DNA of 64,000 bases from Lutibacter sp. (lineage in GTDB: Bacteria > Bacteroidota > Bacteroidia > Flavobacteriales > Flavobacteriaceae): NCBI GenBank assembly GCA_027449025.1, contig DAIDMK010000003.1, positions 62,001-126,000 on the forward strand, in the 5' to 3' direction. The notes under the pieces were generated by a model, which saw only the letters and a program-made list of their open reading frames with translations, was not told the DNA's origin and made no database searches. Made by a program: the position numbers and the translations under genes. Each line of letters starts with the position of its first letter. Position 1 is the stretch's first letter. Positions 51,081 through 60,828 of this stretch are shown piece after piece.

Positions 51081-51941
51081 ATGAAGATTTATCCAATTGA
51101 AACAGGGAACTTTAAGTTAGACGGTGGCGCCATGTTTGGCGTAGTTCCAAAAGTAATTTGGCAGCGCACAAATCCCGCAGATGAAAATAACTTGATTGAT
51201 ATGGCCTTGCGCTGTTTGCTAATTGAAGACGGGGATCGACTTATTTTAATCGACAATGGCACCGGAAATAAACAATCTGACAAGTTTTTTAGCTACTATT
51301 ATTTTTTCGGAGATTTTACATTGGATGCCTCTTTGGCAAAACACGGTTTTCACAGAGATGATATTACCGATGTTTTTTTAAGCCATTTGCATTTCGACCA
51401 TTGTGGCGGAAGCATTCAGTGGAATAAAGACCGCACCGGTTATGAACCAGCCTTTAAAAACGCAAAATATTGGAGCAATAAAAACCATTGGAAATGGGCG
51501 GTTGAACCCAATCCAAGAGAAAAAGCTTCATTTTTAACTGAAAACATCAATCCGATTCAAGAGAGCGGACAATTGAATTTTGTGGATTTACCGGCAGGTG
51601 ATTTTGCCAAAAATACGGCACTTGATTTTGATATTTTATTCGCGAACGGGCATACCGATAAACTGATGATTCCGCACATCCAATACCAGGAAAAAACTTT
51701 GGTTTTTGTGTCGGATTTACTGCCAACCGTTGGGCATATTCCTTTGCCTTATGTGATGGGTTATGACACACGCCCACTGCTGACCATGGAAGAAAAAGAT
51801 AAATTTTTAAACCAAGCTGCCGAGAACAATTATTTTTTGTTTTTGGAACATGATGCCTCCAATGAACTTTGCACCGTAAAACATACCGAGAAAGGTGTGC
51901 GATTAAACCAAATCTATACATTTAACGAAGTATTTAATTAA
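51081..51941 (+). CDS. Metallo-beta-lactamase-fold hydrolase
   Basis: 286 residues from ATG 51081 (MKIYPIETGNFKLDGGAMFG). The zinc motif is SHLHFDHCGG; the later ligands are in FANGHTD, FVSDLLPT and FLEHDAS. The family covers lactonases, thioesterases and phosphodiesterases. The N-terminal layout (IETGNFKLDGGAMFG...) resembles N-acyl homoserine lactonase-like enzymes, but substrate is not decidable. It runs into the subtilase gene 15 bases downstream. Confidence 0.88.
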   Translation: MKIYPIETGNFKLDGGAMFGVVPKVIWQRTNPADENNLIDMALRCLLIEDGDRLILIDNGTGNKQSDKFFSYYYFFGDFTLDASLAKHGFHRDDITDVFLSHLHFDHCGGSIQWNKDRTGYEPAFKNAKYWSNKNHWKWAVEPNPREKASFLTENINPIQESGQLNFVDLPAGDFAKNTALDFDILFANGHTDKLMIPHIQYQEKTLVFVSDLLPTVGHIPLPYVMGYDTRPLLTMEEKDKFLNQAAENNYFLFLEHDASNELCTVKHTEKGVRLNQIYTFNEVFN

Positions 51942-51955
51942 CATAAATCAAAAGA

Positions 51956-53599
51956 ATGAGAATATTTAAATCTATGTACGTTGCCACACTGGCAACCATC
52001 ACGTTAGCAAGTTGCGGTTCTGTAAAATCTATCACAGATAAGCCAGTTCCAACTATGGAAACCACGGTTTCTATTTCACAAAAAAATGACGTTATAGGCG
52101 AAGAAGCGTTTAACCATTGGGCACATGCCGATTTGGTGGCAGACACCATTCCGGGAATGAGTCTCGACAAAGCCTATAAATTTTTAGAAGGAAAAACAGG
52201 CGTAACAGTAGTTGTTGGCGTTATTGATTCCGGAATTGACATTGAACATGAAGATTTAAAAGATGTACTTTGGACAAATACCAAAGAAATTCCAGGAAAT
52301 GGAATTGATGATGATAACAATGGTTTTGTAGATGATATTCACGGATGGAACTTTTTGGGAGGAAACGGCGATGCAGCTCCTGAACAATTGGAAATTACCC
52401 GTATTGTTGCCAAATTAAATCCGCGTTTTGAAGGAAAAACAATGGCTGATATGAGCGAAGCAGACAAAGCCGACTTTAATAAATATTTAGAATATGTGGA
52501 AGCCTACAAAGCTTCATCTTCCAGACATTTTCAAACCTTGTTGCGCATGGAACAAATAGGTGCAAATATTACCGCTGTAAAAGATTTATTGGGTAAAGAA
52601 AGCTTTACTTTGGAAGATTTAAAAGGAATCAATACAGAAGATGAAATGCTGAAAGCGCAAGTAGGCGATTTAATTGGTTTGTTTGGCAGAGGACTTGATG
52701 AGGCTGCTTATTTAGACTACTATGAAACTCAAAAGAAGAATAGAAACTACGATTTTAATTTTGACGGACGCGCCATTGTTGGCGACAATCCAGAAGATAT
52801 AAATGATACAAAATACGGAAACGGATTTGTGATTGGCGATAAAGAAAGTGAATCTCACGGAACACATGTTGCCGGAATTATTTTGGCTTCACGCAACAAT
52901 AACAAAGGATTGCAAGGTGTTGCCAATAACGCGAAATTAATGTCTGTTCGAGCGGTGCCAGATGGTGATGAGCGCGATAAAGATGTTGCCTTGGCTATTA
53001 GATACGCCGTTGATAATGGCGCTAAAGTTATCAATATGAGTTTCGGAAAAAGCTTTTCTCCTAACAAAGAATGGGTTTTTGATGCCATAAAATACGCTGC
53101 TGAAAAAGATGTATTGTTGGTGCACGCTGCTGGAAATGACAATAAAAATATTGACATAAAAGACAATTTTCCAAATGATTCTGAAGATAAAGTAACCGAA
53201 ATTTCGGACAATGTGATTACTATTGGAGCAATGAGTTCGAATTTCAATGAAAATCTACCAGCTTCATTTTCTAATTATGGCAAAATAAATGTTGATGTAT
53301 TTGCTCCTGGGGTACAAATTTATTCAACGGTGCCAAAAGATGAATATGCAAAATACAGTGGCACCTCTATGGCTTCACCCGAAGTTGCAGGTATTGCTAC
53401 ACTAATACGTTCTTATTATCCACAATTGTCTGCAAGTCAGGTTAAACATATTATTATGAATTCAGGAGTTAAAGTTAACTTACAAGTGCTTGTTCCTGGA
53501 GAAAAAGGAAAAAAAGAGTCGTTTTCAAGCTTGTCAAAAGCCGGAAGTATTGCAAACGCATACAATGCCTTATTGTTAGCCGATAAAATGGTTAATTAA
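51956..53599 (+). CDS. Subtilisin-like serine protease (S8), lipoprotein
   Basis: 547 residues with a lipoprotein signal (SMYVATLATITLASCGS). Catalytic triad: Asp91 in VIDSGIDIEHEDL, His301 in SHGTHVAGI and Ser471 in GTSMASPEVAG. The 210 residues between Asp and His are far more than in simple subtilisins; they hold an insertion (about 125-260) of helical, acidic character. It is predicted to act in the periplasm or on the cell surface. A terminator follows at 53625. Confidence 0.92.
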   Translation: MRIFKSMYVATLATITLASCGSVKSITDKPVPTMETTVSISQKNDVIGEEAFNHWAHADLVADTIPGMSLDKAYKFLEGKTGVTVVVGVIDSGIDIEHEDLKDVLWTNTKEIPGNGIDDDNNGFVDDIHGWNFLGGNGDAAPEQLEITRIVAKLNPRFEGKTMADMSEADKADFNKYLEYVEAYKASSSRHFQTLLRMEQIGANITAVKDLLGKESFTLEDLKGINTEDEMLKAQVGDLIGLFGRGLDEAAYLDYYETQKKNRNYDFNFDGRAIVGDNPEDINDTKYGNGFVIGDKESESHGTHVAGIILASRNNNKGLQGVANNAKLMSVRAVPDGDERDKDVALAIRYAVDNGAKVINMSFGKSFSPNKEWVFDAIKYAAEKDVLLVHAAGNDNKNIDIKDNFPNDSEDKVTEISDNVITIGAMSSNFNENLPASFSNYGKINVDVFAPGVQIYSTVPKDEYAKYSGTSMASPEVAGIATLIRSYYPQLSASQVKHIIMNSGVKVNLQVLVPGEKGKKESFSSLSKAGSIANAYNALLLADKMVN

Positions 53600-53624
53600 A
53601 CGAATAAACATATAATTATCTGTT

Positions 53625-53656
53625 AAAAAGCACACTCAAAATGGGTGTGCTTTTTT
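53625..53656 (+). terminator. Terminator after the subtilase gene
   Basis: AAAAAGCACAC and GTGTGCTTTTT pair perfectly and end in a T-run, 26 bases after the stop. Confidence 0.77.
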
Positions 53657-53700
53657 GTTTAACGGGATATGTTTATATTGCGAACCCAAAATAAAACTTC

Positions 53701-55560
53701 ATGAAAAAATTATTAAGCCTACTGTTTATAATTTCAACAATAGTTGCATCAGCACAAAATAACAACGTTTATTATTGGCAACAACATGCAGATTACAAAA
53801 TGGATGTGGATATTGATGCGGAAAATTATCAATACAAAGGAACTCAGGAATTGGCATACACCAATAACTCTCCAGATGTTTTAAATTTTGTTTTTTATCA
53901 TTTGTTTTTCAATGCGTTTCAGCCAAACAGTGAAATGGATGCTCAATTGCAGGCAGTTATTGACCCAGATAGTAGAATGGTAAACAATGTTGGTACTAGA
54001 ACTAACCCTGTTTTCGAAAGCAGAATAGCCAAATTGAAACCTAACGAAATTGGCTATTTAAACGTGTTGTCGCTAAAACAAAATGGAAAACCTGTGGAAT
54101 ATAACACGGAAGGAACAATTTTAAAAGTGATGTTAAATGAAGGAATTCAGCCTGGTGAAACTGTTAAGTTTGAAATGACTTTTGAAGGACAAGTGCCTGT
54201 TCATATTCGCAGAGCAGGACGAAACAGCGTAGATGGCGTAGCACTTTCCATGGCGCAATGGTATCCAAAAATAGCTGAATATGATTTTGAAGGCTGGCAT
54301 GCGGATTCTTATATTGCAAGGGAATTTCATGGTGTTTGGGCAAATTTTGACGTGACGCTTCATATCGATAAAAATTATACTGTTGGCGGAACAGGTTATC
54401 TTCAAAATTCGCAAGAAGTAGGTCATGGTTATGAAGACAAATCGAAACCATTAAACATTCCTAAAGAAAAAAAACTAAAATGGCATTTTTTAGCGCCAAA
54501 TGTTATAGATTTTACCTGGGCTGCAGACCCAAATTATGTACATGATATTTTAAAAACCGCCAAAGGAACCGAACTTCATTTCTTCTATAAAAAAGATAAG
54601 AAATATGCAAAAGCTTGGAAAGAAGTTCAGCCAATTACCGAGAAAGCACTGAACTATTTTAATGAAAATATTGGAGAATATCCTTGGAAACAATATTCTG
54701 TAATTCAAGGTGGCGATGGTGGCATGGAGTACGCTATGTGTACTTTAGTAGCTGGAGGCGAAACCTTAAATGATATTGCGGGAACTGTTTTTCATGAATT
54801 GGCACATACCTGGTTTCAACATATTTTGGCAACTAATGAAAGCGAACACTCTTGGATGGATGAAGGTTTTACAACCTACATTTCAACCATGGCATCTAGT
54901 TTAATTTTGGAAGGCGGAGACGGAAAACCATCGGCAAAAGATTACAGAGGCTATTTTTATGCTGTAAAAAATGGCATTGAAGAACCACTGACAACTCATG
55001 CTGACCGTTTTAACACCAATGTCGCTTTTAGCATTGGAAGTTACACCAAAGGCAGTATGTTTTTATCGCAATTGAATTATATCATCGGAGAAGAAAATGT
55101 AAAAAAAACACTTAAAAAATATTTCGATGATTTTAAATTTAAACATCCAACACCCAACGACATCAAACGAACTGCCGAAAAAGTTTCCGGGATTCAGCTA
55201 GATTGGTATTTGAATGAATGGACACAAACCCTGCATACCATAGATTATGCCGTAGCCGCGGTTGATGGAAATGCAGTTACATTGGCAAGAATAGGCCAGA
55301 TGCCAATGCCTATTGATGTTGCGGTCACATATATGGATGATAGCACAGAGAATTTTTACATTCCGTTAAGTATGATGCGTGGTGCAAAAACTACTGATGC
55401 AGCACTTATTAAAAACTGGTCTTGGACAAATCCATCTTATACTTTTAATGCTTCGAAAGAGGTTAAAAAGGTTGAAATAGACCCTTCTCAAATTATGGCT
55501 GATATTGACCGTGGTAATAATGTATTTGAAAAAACAAAAGTTAAAGACTTTAAATTTTAA
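53701..55560 (+). CDS. M1-family metallopeptidase
   Basis: 619 residues with a signal peptide (MKKLLSLLFIISTIVASAQ). Zinc motif His365-Glu366-x-x-His369 in HELAHTWFQH, with Glu388 as the third ligand in SWMDEGFTTY. The exopeptidase-type motif is GGMEYAMC. It lacks the long C-terminal ERAP-like domain and is close in size to other Bacteroidota M1 enzymes. Likely an exported aminopeptidase that works on peptides produced by other proteases. Confidence 0.93.
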   Translation: MKKLLSLLFIISTIVASAQNNNVYYWQQHADYKMDVDIDAENYQYKGTQELAYTNNSPDVLNFVFYHLFFNAFQPNSEMDAQLQAVIDPDSRMVNNVGTRTNPVFESRIAKLKPNEIGYLNVLSLKQNGKPVEYNTEGTILKVMLNEGIQPGETVKFEMTFEGQVPVHIRRAGRNSVDGVALSMAQWYPKIAEYDFEGWHADSYIAREFHGVWANFDVTLHIDKNYTVGGTGYLQNSQEVGHGYEDKSKPLNIPKEKKLKWHFLAPNVIDFTWAADPNYVHDILKTAKGTELHFFYKKDKKYAKAWKEVQPITEKALNYFNENIGEYPWKQYSVIQGGDGGMEYAMCTLVAGGETLNDIAGTVFHELAHTWFQHILATNESEHSWMDEGFTTYISTMASSLILEGGDGKPSAKDYRGYFYAVKNGIEEPLTTHADRFNTNVAFSIGSYTKGSMFLSQLNYIIGEENVKKTLKKYFDDFKFKHPTPNDIKRTAEKVSGIQLDWYLNEWTQTLHTIDYAVAAVDGNAVTLARIGQMPMPIDVAVTYMDDSTENFYIPLSMMRGAKTTDAALIKNWSWTNPSYTFNASKEVKKVEIDPSQIMADIDRGNNVFEKTKVKDFKF

Positions 55561-55611
55561 ATTTTTTAAATAAGCCGATTAATTTTAAAATGATTGGAAA
55601 TCAATTTGAAT

Positions 55612-56457
55612 TTAAGGTTGATACTTTTTAATTTCAACAATGGTTGATGGTAGGTAAAATCCGTTTTTCAAAAGGTTTTGAACAACTTTATCTATAACAG
55701 CTGACCTGATATTATTGTGGTAGGTTTTTGAGGTGCTTTTAAAAGTATCAATCCAAAATAGGATTTTTAAGTTTACGGTGCTGGCTGTCAATTCATCAAT
55801 AAGCACAATTGTTTTTTTATTTTTAGTATTCAATACCTCATTAACCTGAGAAACGGAATCTGAAATAATTTTAATGCCTTCAGCAAGGTTGCTGTTATAA
55901 TCAAGACCGATAAAAAATTCATAGCGTAAAAATCCGTCAATGGTATAATTGATAAGCGGATTTTTTAGGATTTGTCCGTTGGGAATAAAAACGTCTTTGC
56001 CGTCGGGCGTTTTCACCCGTGTTTCCCTCAAATTCAACTCCTGAACGTATCCTATAATATTTCCTGATTCGATAAGGTCTTTCAGCCTAAAGGGACTTTT
56101 AAAAGCAAGGATAATACCTGCCAAAAAATTTTCTCCAATATCTTTAAAAGCAAAACCTAGCACAAAGGTAAGAATTCCGGCTCCTGCCAATATTTGAGCA
56201 GTAAAGGTTTTAAAGCCCAAAAGGTTTAGCGCAATTATAATTACAATAATTCTAATTATAATACTCGTCATTTGCGCAATAAAATCGGATGATAAGGTGT
56301 TGGCTAATCTGGGTTTAATTTTTTTTAGAATCAAATTTTTTAAACCGGCAGCAATTAAAAAACCCACGACTAAAATTACGAGTGTAATTAAAATGGTTGG
56401 TAGTTGATCTATCAAACTATGGTAAAGATCCAAAAAATAGTCTGTGAATTTATTCAT
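55612..56457 (-). CDS. MscS-family small-conductance mechanosensitive channel
   Basis: 281 residues with three membrane segments (about 18-40, 65-85, 89-108), the pore helix AQILAGAGILTFVLGFAFKD and IGENFLAGIILAF, then the MscS beta domain (VKTPDGKDVFIPNGQILKNP). It opens under membrane tension to release solutes. The gene is convergent with the M1 peptidase gene (51 bases apart) without an obvious hairpin. Confidence 0.9.
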   Translation of the reverse strand: MNKFTDYFLDLYHSLIDQLPTILITLVILVVGFLIAAGLKNLILKKIKPRLANTLSSDFIAQMTSIIIRIIVIIIALNLLGFKTFTAQILAGAGILTFVLGFAFKDIGENFLAGIILAFKSPFRLKDLIESGNIIGYVQELNLRETRVKTPDGKDVFIPNGQILKNPLINYTIDGFLRYEFFIGLDYNSNLAEGIKIISDSVSQVNEVLNTKNKKTIVLIDELTASTVNLKILFWIDTFKSTSKTYHNNIRSAVIDKVVQNLLKNGFYLPSTIVEIKKYQP

Positions 56458-56585
56458 AACCGTTTTGTTCTTTATGTAGCAACATTCAATAATGAGATTG
56501 GATTACTTATAAAGATACTAATAATCCGTTAATAAATTAAATGAAAAACGGTTTTATGGCTTCTCTAATTATGAAACACCCTGTT

Positions 56586-57743
56586 TTAATCAACAATTAA
56601 TCTGGGTAAATTTTCCGGCAATCTTGTGAGCAGTTCATAATTTACCTGTTCGCTAAATTCGCTAAATGAAGAAACACTTATTTCCAAATCGCCTTGTTTT
56701 CCAATCAAAACTACTTCATCTCCTTTTTCTACTGAATTTACTTGGGAAACATCAACCGTAATCATATTCATATTTACGGTACCAACCACACTCACCCGTT
56801 GTCCTTTGATTAACACAATACCTTGATTGCTCAGATTTCTACTAAAACCGTGGGCATAACCCACAGGGATGACGGCTATTTTTATATCGGAATTGGCAAG
56901 ATATGAAGTTCCATAACCAACAAATTCTCCAGTTTTTACTTTTTTAACATCCATCACTTGGCTTTTCCATGAAATGAGGCGCCGTAACGGATTTTGGGTT
57001 TCTTTTTTATGGGTTAAATATTCAATTAAAGTTTCTTTGTTGGGGAAAAAACCATACTGAATAATGCCCAGCCTAACCATATCCATTTGGAATTTTGGAT
57101 AACGCAGTGCGGCAGCTGAACAAGCTGTATGTTTTTGCTCGGGCGTTAAACCTGCAGCAGTTACTTTTTTTACCACTTTTTTAAAAACCTGTTGTTGTTT
57201 GTGAATTCGGTAATAATTGGTAATGCTTTCCGCGCCTGCAAAATGGGTACAAAGTCCTTTAAAATTTAAATGGGCGGGATTGTTTTTTAGGAGTTTTAGT
57301 ACTGCAGGAAGTTGGTTTGGTGCAAATCCGGTTCTGTTCATGCCGGTTTCCACTTCTACGTGAACTTTGGCAATTTTTCCAATTTTTTTAGCCGTTTCAA
57401 GTGTTTTTTCCAATCGGTCTTGTTCAAAAACATAAAACTCAATATTGTTTTCAATAGCTGCTTCAAGTTGTTCATTGTTAATCAATCCCATAATCATAAT
57501 GCTGCTCTTCTCTGTTTTTGCCTTATAAACGCGCAAAGCTTCATCTGCACTAAATACCGAAAAATGATTGATGCCGCAATTTTCTGCCAGCGGAACAAAT
57601 ACTTCAAGTCCGTGACCATAAGCATTTCCTTTAACTACGGAAGATATTTGAACATCGTTGCCAATATAATTTTTCAAGAACTGAAGGTTGTGTTCCAGTG
57701 CCGATTTGCTGATTTCTAAATGGGAAGTATGAAGGGATTTCAT
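56586..57743 (-). CDS. alr: Alanine racemase
   Basis: 385-residue PLP enzyme giving D-alanine for peptidoglycan. The PLP Lys38 lies in SSVVKGNAYGHG; the catalytic Tyr is in FVGYGTSYLA. The segment GMNRTGFAP and the end VGTVNMNMITVDVS fit fold-type III racemases. Its ATG shares one base with the stop of the M20 gene (TAATG), so the two are co-translated. Confidence 0.93.
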   Translation of the reverse strand: MKSLHTSHLEISKSALEHNLQFLKNYIGNDVQISSVVKGNAYGHGLEVFVPLAENCGINHFSVFSADEALRVYKAKTEKSSIMIMGLINNEQLEAAIENNIEFYVFEQDRLEKTLETAKKIGKIAKVHVEVETGMNRTGFAPNQLPAVLKLLKNNPAHLNFKGLCTHFAGAESITNYYRIHKQQQVFKKVVKKVTAAGLTPEQKHTACSAAALRYPKFQMDMVRLGIIQYGFFPNKETLIEYLTHKKETQNPLRRLISWKSQVMDVKKVKTGEFVGYGTSYLANSDIKIAVIPVGYAHGFSRNLSNQGIVLIKGQRVSVVGTVNMNMITVDVSQVNSVEKGDEVVLIGKQGDLEISVSSFSEFSEQVNYELLTRLPENLPRLIVD

Positions 57744-58894
57744 TATAAAATGCGTACGCTTATTTGATGAAACAATTGGACGGCATTGGGTAAAATTTCA
57801 TCCGGAAAATCGTAATCGGGATTGTGCAGTGATGGGCTTTCCTCACCTGATCCAATGCCAAACATCGCGCCTTTAAAATGTTGCGTGAACAGACCGAAAT
57901 CTTCTCCCCATTTAAAAGGAAATTTCCGTTCAAAAACATTTAATGACAAACTATTTGCAGCTTCTTTTATGAATGAAACAACGTTATCATCATTTTGGTT
58001 TGCGTAAAATTCCTGCGTCCAAGAATAGGTGATGGGCATTTGATGATTTTTAGCAGATGTATCAATGCACTTTGTTAAATCAGCAGTTAATTTTTCCATC
58101 GTTTTCTCATTCCAGGTGCGAATGGTAAGTCGGATTTCTCCATAACCCGCCGAAATTCCGTAAGCAATTTCGCCCATTTCAATATGAATTGGGGTGATTA
58201 GCGTAAAATCGTTTCGGTCTGTGTCATTGTTGGAAAGCTTTGCCGATTCCTGCAAAATTTCTGCAATGGCAAGAGCCGGATTTAAGCCGTTTTCTGGCTC
58301 GGCGGCGTGTGCAGTTTTACCATTAATTTTAATAATTATGCTTTTTGCAGCGGAAGTAAATGAATTATTTTTTAAAACAATTTGGTTTAAAGGATATCCG
58401 GGAAGGTTGTGAAAAGCAAAAATATAATCGGGTTTCAATCCTTCAAATTTTTGGTCGGTAAACACTGCCTTTGCGCCTTCACCGTCTTCTTCCGCAGGTT
58501 GAAATAGTAAAAAAACTTTTCCGGTTTTTGGTTTTTGTTCAGATAAAATCCTGGCCAAGCCCAATAAAACTGTTGTGTGCCCATCATGTCCGCATTTATG
58601 AGAAACGCCCTCAATGGTTGAACAATGCGCAAAAGTGTTGATTTCCTGAATGGGCAATGCGTCCAACTCGGCCCTAAACATGATGGTTTTTCCTGATTTT
58701 CCGCTGTCGAAAATAGCCACTATTCCCGTTCCGCCAACGTTTTCTATGACTTTGGTTGGAGTGCAGGTTTTTAAAAATTTGGAAACGCTTTTTGCTGTTT
58801 TGTATTCTTTTCCAGATACTTCTGGATTGGCATGAAGCATTTTACGAAATGTGACGAGTTCTTTTAATAATTCCTTATTTATTGCTGTTTCCAT
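57743..58894 (-). CDS. M20D-family amidohydrolase
   Basis: 383 residues with the M20D landmarks: RAELDALPI, the metal motif SHKCGHDGHTTVLLG (Cys101, His103), PAEEDGEGA and the dimerisation insert with GKTAHAAEPENGLNPA. Members hydrolyse N-acyl amino acids or hippurate-like amides. Coupling to alanine racemase hints at a cell-wall amino acid substrate, but this is inference. Confidence 0.9.
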   Translation of the reverse strand: METAINKELLKELVTFRKMLHANPEVSGKEYKTAKSVSKFLKTCTPTKVIENVGGTGIVAIFDSGKSGKTIMFRAELDALPIQEINTFAHCSTIEGVSHKCGHDGHTTVLLGLARILSEQKPKTGKVFLLFQPAEEDGEGAKAVFTDQKFEGLKPDYIFAFHNLPGYPLNQIVLKNNSFTSAAKSIIIKINGKTAHAAEPENGLNPALAIAEILQESAKLSNNDTDRNDFTLITPIHIEMGEIAYGISAGYGEIRLTIRTWNEKTMEKLTADLTKCIDTSAKNHQMPITYSWTQEFYANQNDDNVVSFIKEAANSLSLNVFERKFPFKWGEDFGLFTQHFKGAMFGIGSGEESPSLHNPDYDFPDEILPNAVQLFHQISVRIL

Positions 58895-59220
58895 TTATTT
58901 TTTTTAGCTAAACGTTTTCTATATATCATTATGTGCAAAACTTACCAAAAAAAATTGAGAACTAAAAATAAAAAGTTAAATAGAATTCAAAATTTTAAAA
59001 AGGAAGATTTAACAGATTAAAACAAAGGTAACCCATTTTTCGCAGTTTTTTTGATTGTACTGTTAATGATTTCCTATAATTGTATGCGGTATTTCATGTG
59101 ATTTTAATATAAATAGCTGTACAAATGCGGCTAGAAATACAGCTGACGGACTACGATATTAAAAAAGAGCATAATTCTTTTGAAATTATTTATCTTAGCA
59201 AATTCGTAAATTAAGTATAG
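58895..59220. other. Intergenic region upstream of the sigma factor
   Basis: A 326-base divergent gap with no gene. TTATCTTAG (59188-59196) is a near match to the -7 consensus for the sigma factor gene. Nothing else stands out. Confidence 0.45.
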
Positions 59221-59790
59221 ATGTCTGAAGCCGATAAACAATTATTAAATCCAGAGAAATGGGTCAGCTTATACGCCGATTACCTTTTCAATTATACCAT
59301 AAGCCGGCTTAATGATAAGGATTTGGCCAAAGACTTGGTACAGGACACTTTTTTTTCGGCCTTAAAAGCAAAAGAAAATTTTAAAGGAGAATCAAGTGAA
59401 CGTACTTGGCTTATTGCCATTCTGAAGCGAAAAATTGTTGATTATTACCGCAAAATAAATTCGGCAAAAGGCAAGGCTGAAGTGCGCATGAATTTTTATG
59501 CTGATGGAGAAAGGGAAGGAGAATGGCTGGAAGAGCGTGTTCCAACAGATTGGAGTGGTGAAATTGATAAAAAGATAGAAAATCAGGAATTGGCCGTAGT
59601 TTTAGAAAAATGTATTGCGGACCTACCAGAAAAATACGGCATGGTTTTTAGAATGAAAACCATTCAACAAATAGAAACAGACGATATTTGTAAAGAACTT
59701 GATATTACCACGTCAAACTTATGGGTTATTATTCACAGAGCCCGAACCCAGCTTAGAAAATGCATGGAAGAAAATTGGTTTAAGAATTAA
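59221..59790 (+). CDS. ECF-type sigma-70 family sigma factor
   Basis: 189 residues: region 2 (LVQDTFFSALKAKENFKG, then RTWLIAILKRKIVDYYRK) and region 4 (LPEKYGMVFRMKTIQQIETD, then ICKELDITTSNLWVIIHRAR). It directs RNA polymerase to a stress or envelope regulon. The small Cys-rich protein encoded 12 bases downstream is its likely partner. Confidence 0.93.
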   Translation: MSEADKQLLNPEKWVSLYADYLFNYTISRLNDKDLAKDLVQDTFFSALKAKENFKGESSERTWLIAILKRKIVDYYRKINSAKGKAEVRMNFYADGEREGEWLEERVPTDWSGEIDKKIENQELAVVLEKCIADLPEKYGMVFRMKTIQQIETDDICKELDITTSNLWVIIHRARTQLRKCMEENWFKN

Positions 59791-59802
59791 AAATTTTAGG
59801 AT

Positions 59803-60054
59803 ATGAAATTAACTTGTGATGAAGCAACAGCAATCTGCGATAAAAACCAATACAATGAGGCAAGCCTTTGGGAAAAAATAAGACTGGGATTTCACTTGAT
59901 TTTATGTAAAAGATGTGGGCTTTATTCCAAACAAAACAAAGTGATGAGTACCTGTTACCAAAAACTAAAAGATGCGGAATGCCGTAAAATACCTATTTTA
60001 AATCAAGAGGAAAAGGAATCTATGGCGCAAAAATTGAAAGCAAAAATAGAGTAG
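59803..60054 (+). CDS. Small zinc-finger-like protein, possible anti-sigma factor
   Basis: 83 residues with MKLTCDEATAICDKNQ and, after a helix, FHLILCKRCGLYSKQNK. The Cys/His spacing resembles a zf-HC2 anti-sigma domain, but there is no membrane segment, so it would be a soluble cytoplasmic version. Its place directly behind the ECF sigma gene supports the role. The 101 bases after it are AT-rich and empty. Confidence 0.62.
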   Translation: MKLTCDEATAICDKNQYNEASLWEKIRLGFHLILCKRCGLYSKQNKVMSTCYQKLKDAECRKIPILNQEEKESMAQKLKAKIE

Positions 60055-60155
60055 TAAGCGATATAAAAATTGAGTAAAGGACTGCCAAAGATGTTTGATT
60101 TATTTAAAATTTTAAGTTTTGGTCGGCTCCTTCTTTGTAATTATTAAATAAAAAA

Positions 60156-60797
60156 ATGAATTTTTTGCCCGAAAAAATAGACGATTACGTTGTAAACCAT
60201 TCCCAAAAGGAACCTGAACTTTTACAGCAATTAAACAAGGAAACTTGGCAAAAAGTGTTGAATCCGAGGATGTTGAGCGGTGGCTACCAAGGTAGAATTT
60301 TAGCGATGATTTCAAAATTAATCCAGCCGAAAACCATATTGGAAATTGGAACTTATACGGGTTATTCAGCTTTATGTTTGGCGGAAGGACTTCAAAAAAG
60401 CGGAACCATTTTTACCATTGATAAAAATGAAGAACTGGAAGATTTTGCCAAAAAATATTTTGAACAATCGCCTTATACAATACAAATAAAACAACTGGTT
60501 GGGAATGCGCTGGCTATTATTCCAACATTAAATGAAAAATTTGACTTGGTTTTTATTGATGCCGATAAAGAAAATTACTGCAATTATTTTAAGATGATAA
60601 TCGGCAAAATGAATTCGGGGGGTGTTATTTTATCAGACAACGTACTGTGGAGCGGAAAGGTTGTTGAAAAAATTGAACCCAACGATAAAGACACCAAAGC
60701 CTTGGTTGAATACAATGAATTGTTAAATTCAGATGATAGAATTGAAACGATTTTATTGCCAATTCGCGATGGGTTGTCGATTAGCAGAGTGAAATAA
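60156..60797 (+). CDS. Class I SAM-dependent O-methyltransferase
   Basis: 213 residues of the caffeoyl-CoA O-methyltransferase-like family. SAM-binding ILEIGTYTGYSALCLAEGL, metal-site FIDADKENYCNYF and GGVILSDNVLWSGKV. The N-terminal MNFLPEKIDDYVVNHSQ fits the family. Substrate unknown; it is not clearly linked to the sigma factor pair upstream. Confidence 0.9.
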   Translation: MNFLPEKIDDYVVNHSQKEPELLQQLNKETWQKVLNPRMLSGGYQGRILAMISKLIQPKTILEIGTYTGYSALCLAEGLQKSGTIFTIDKNEELEDFAKKYFEQSPYTIQIKQLVGNALAIIPTLNEKFDLVFIDADKENYCNYFKMIIGKMNSGGVILSDNVLWSGKVVEKIEPNDKDTKALVEYNELLNSDDRIETILLPIRDGLSISRVK

Positions 60798-60828
60798 GTA
60801 AGAATTTTTTGCTGTGGTAATTTGAAAA

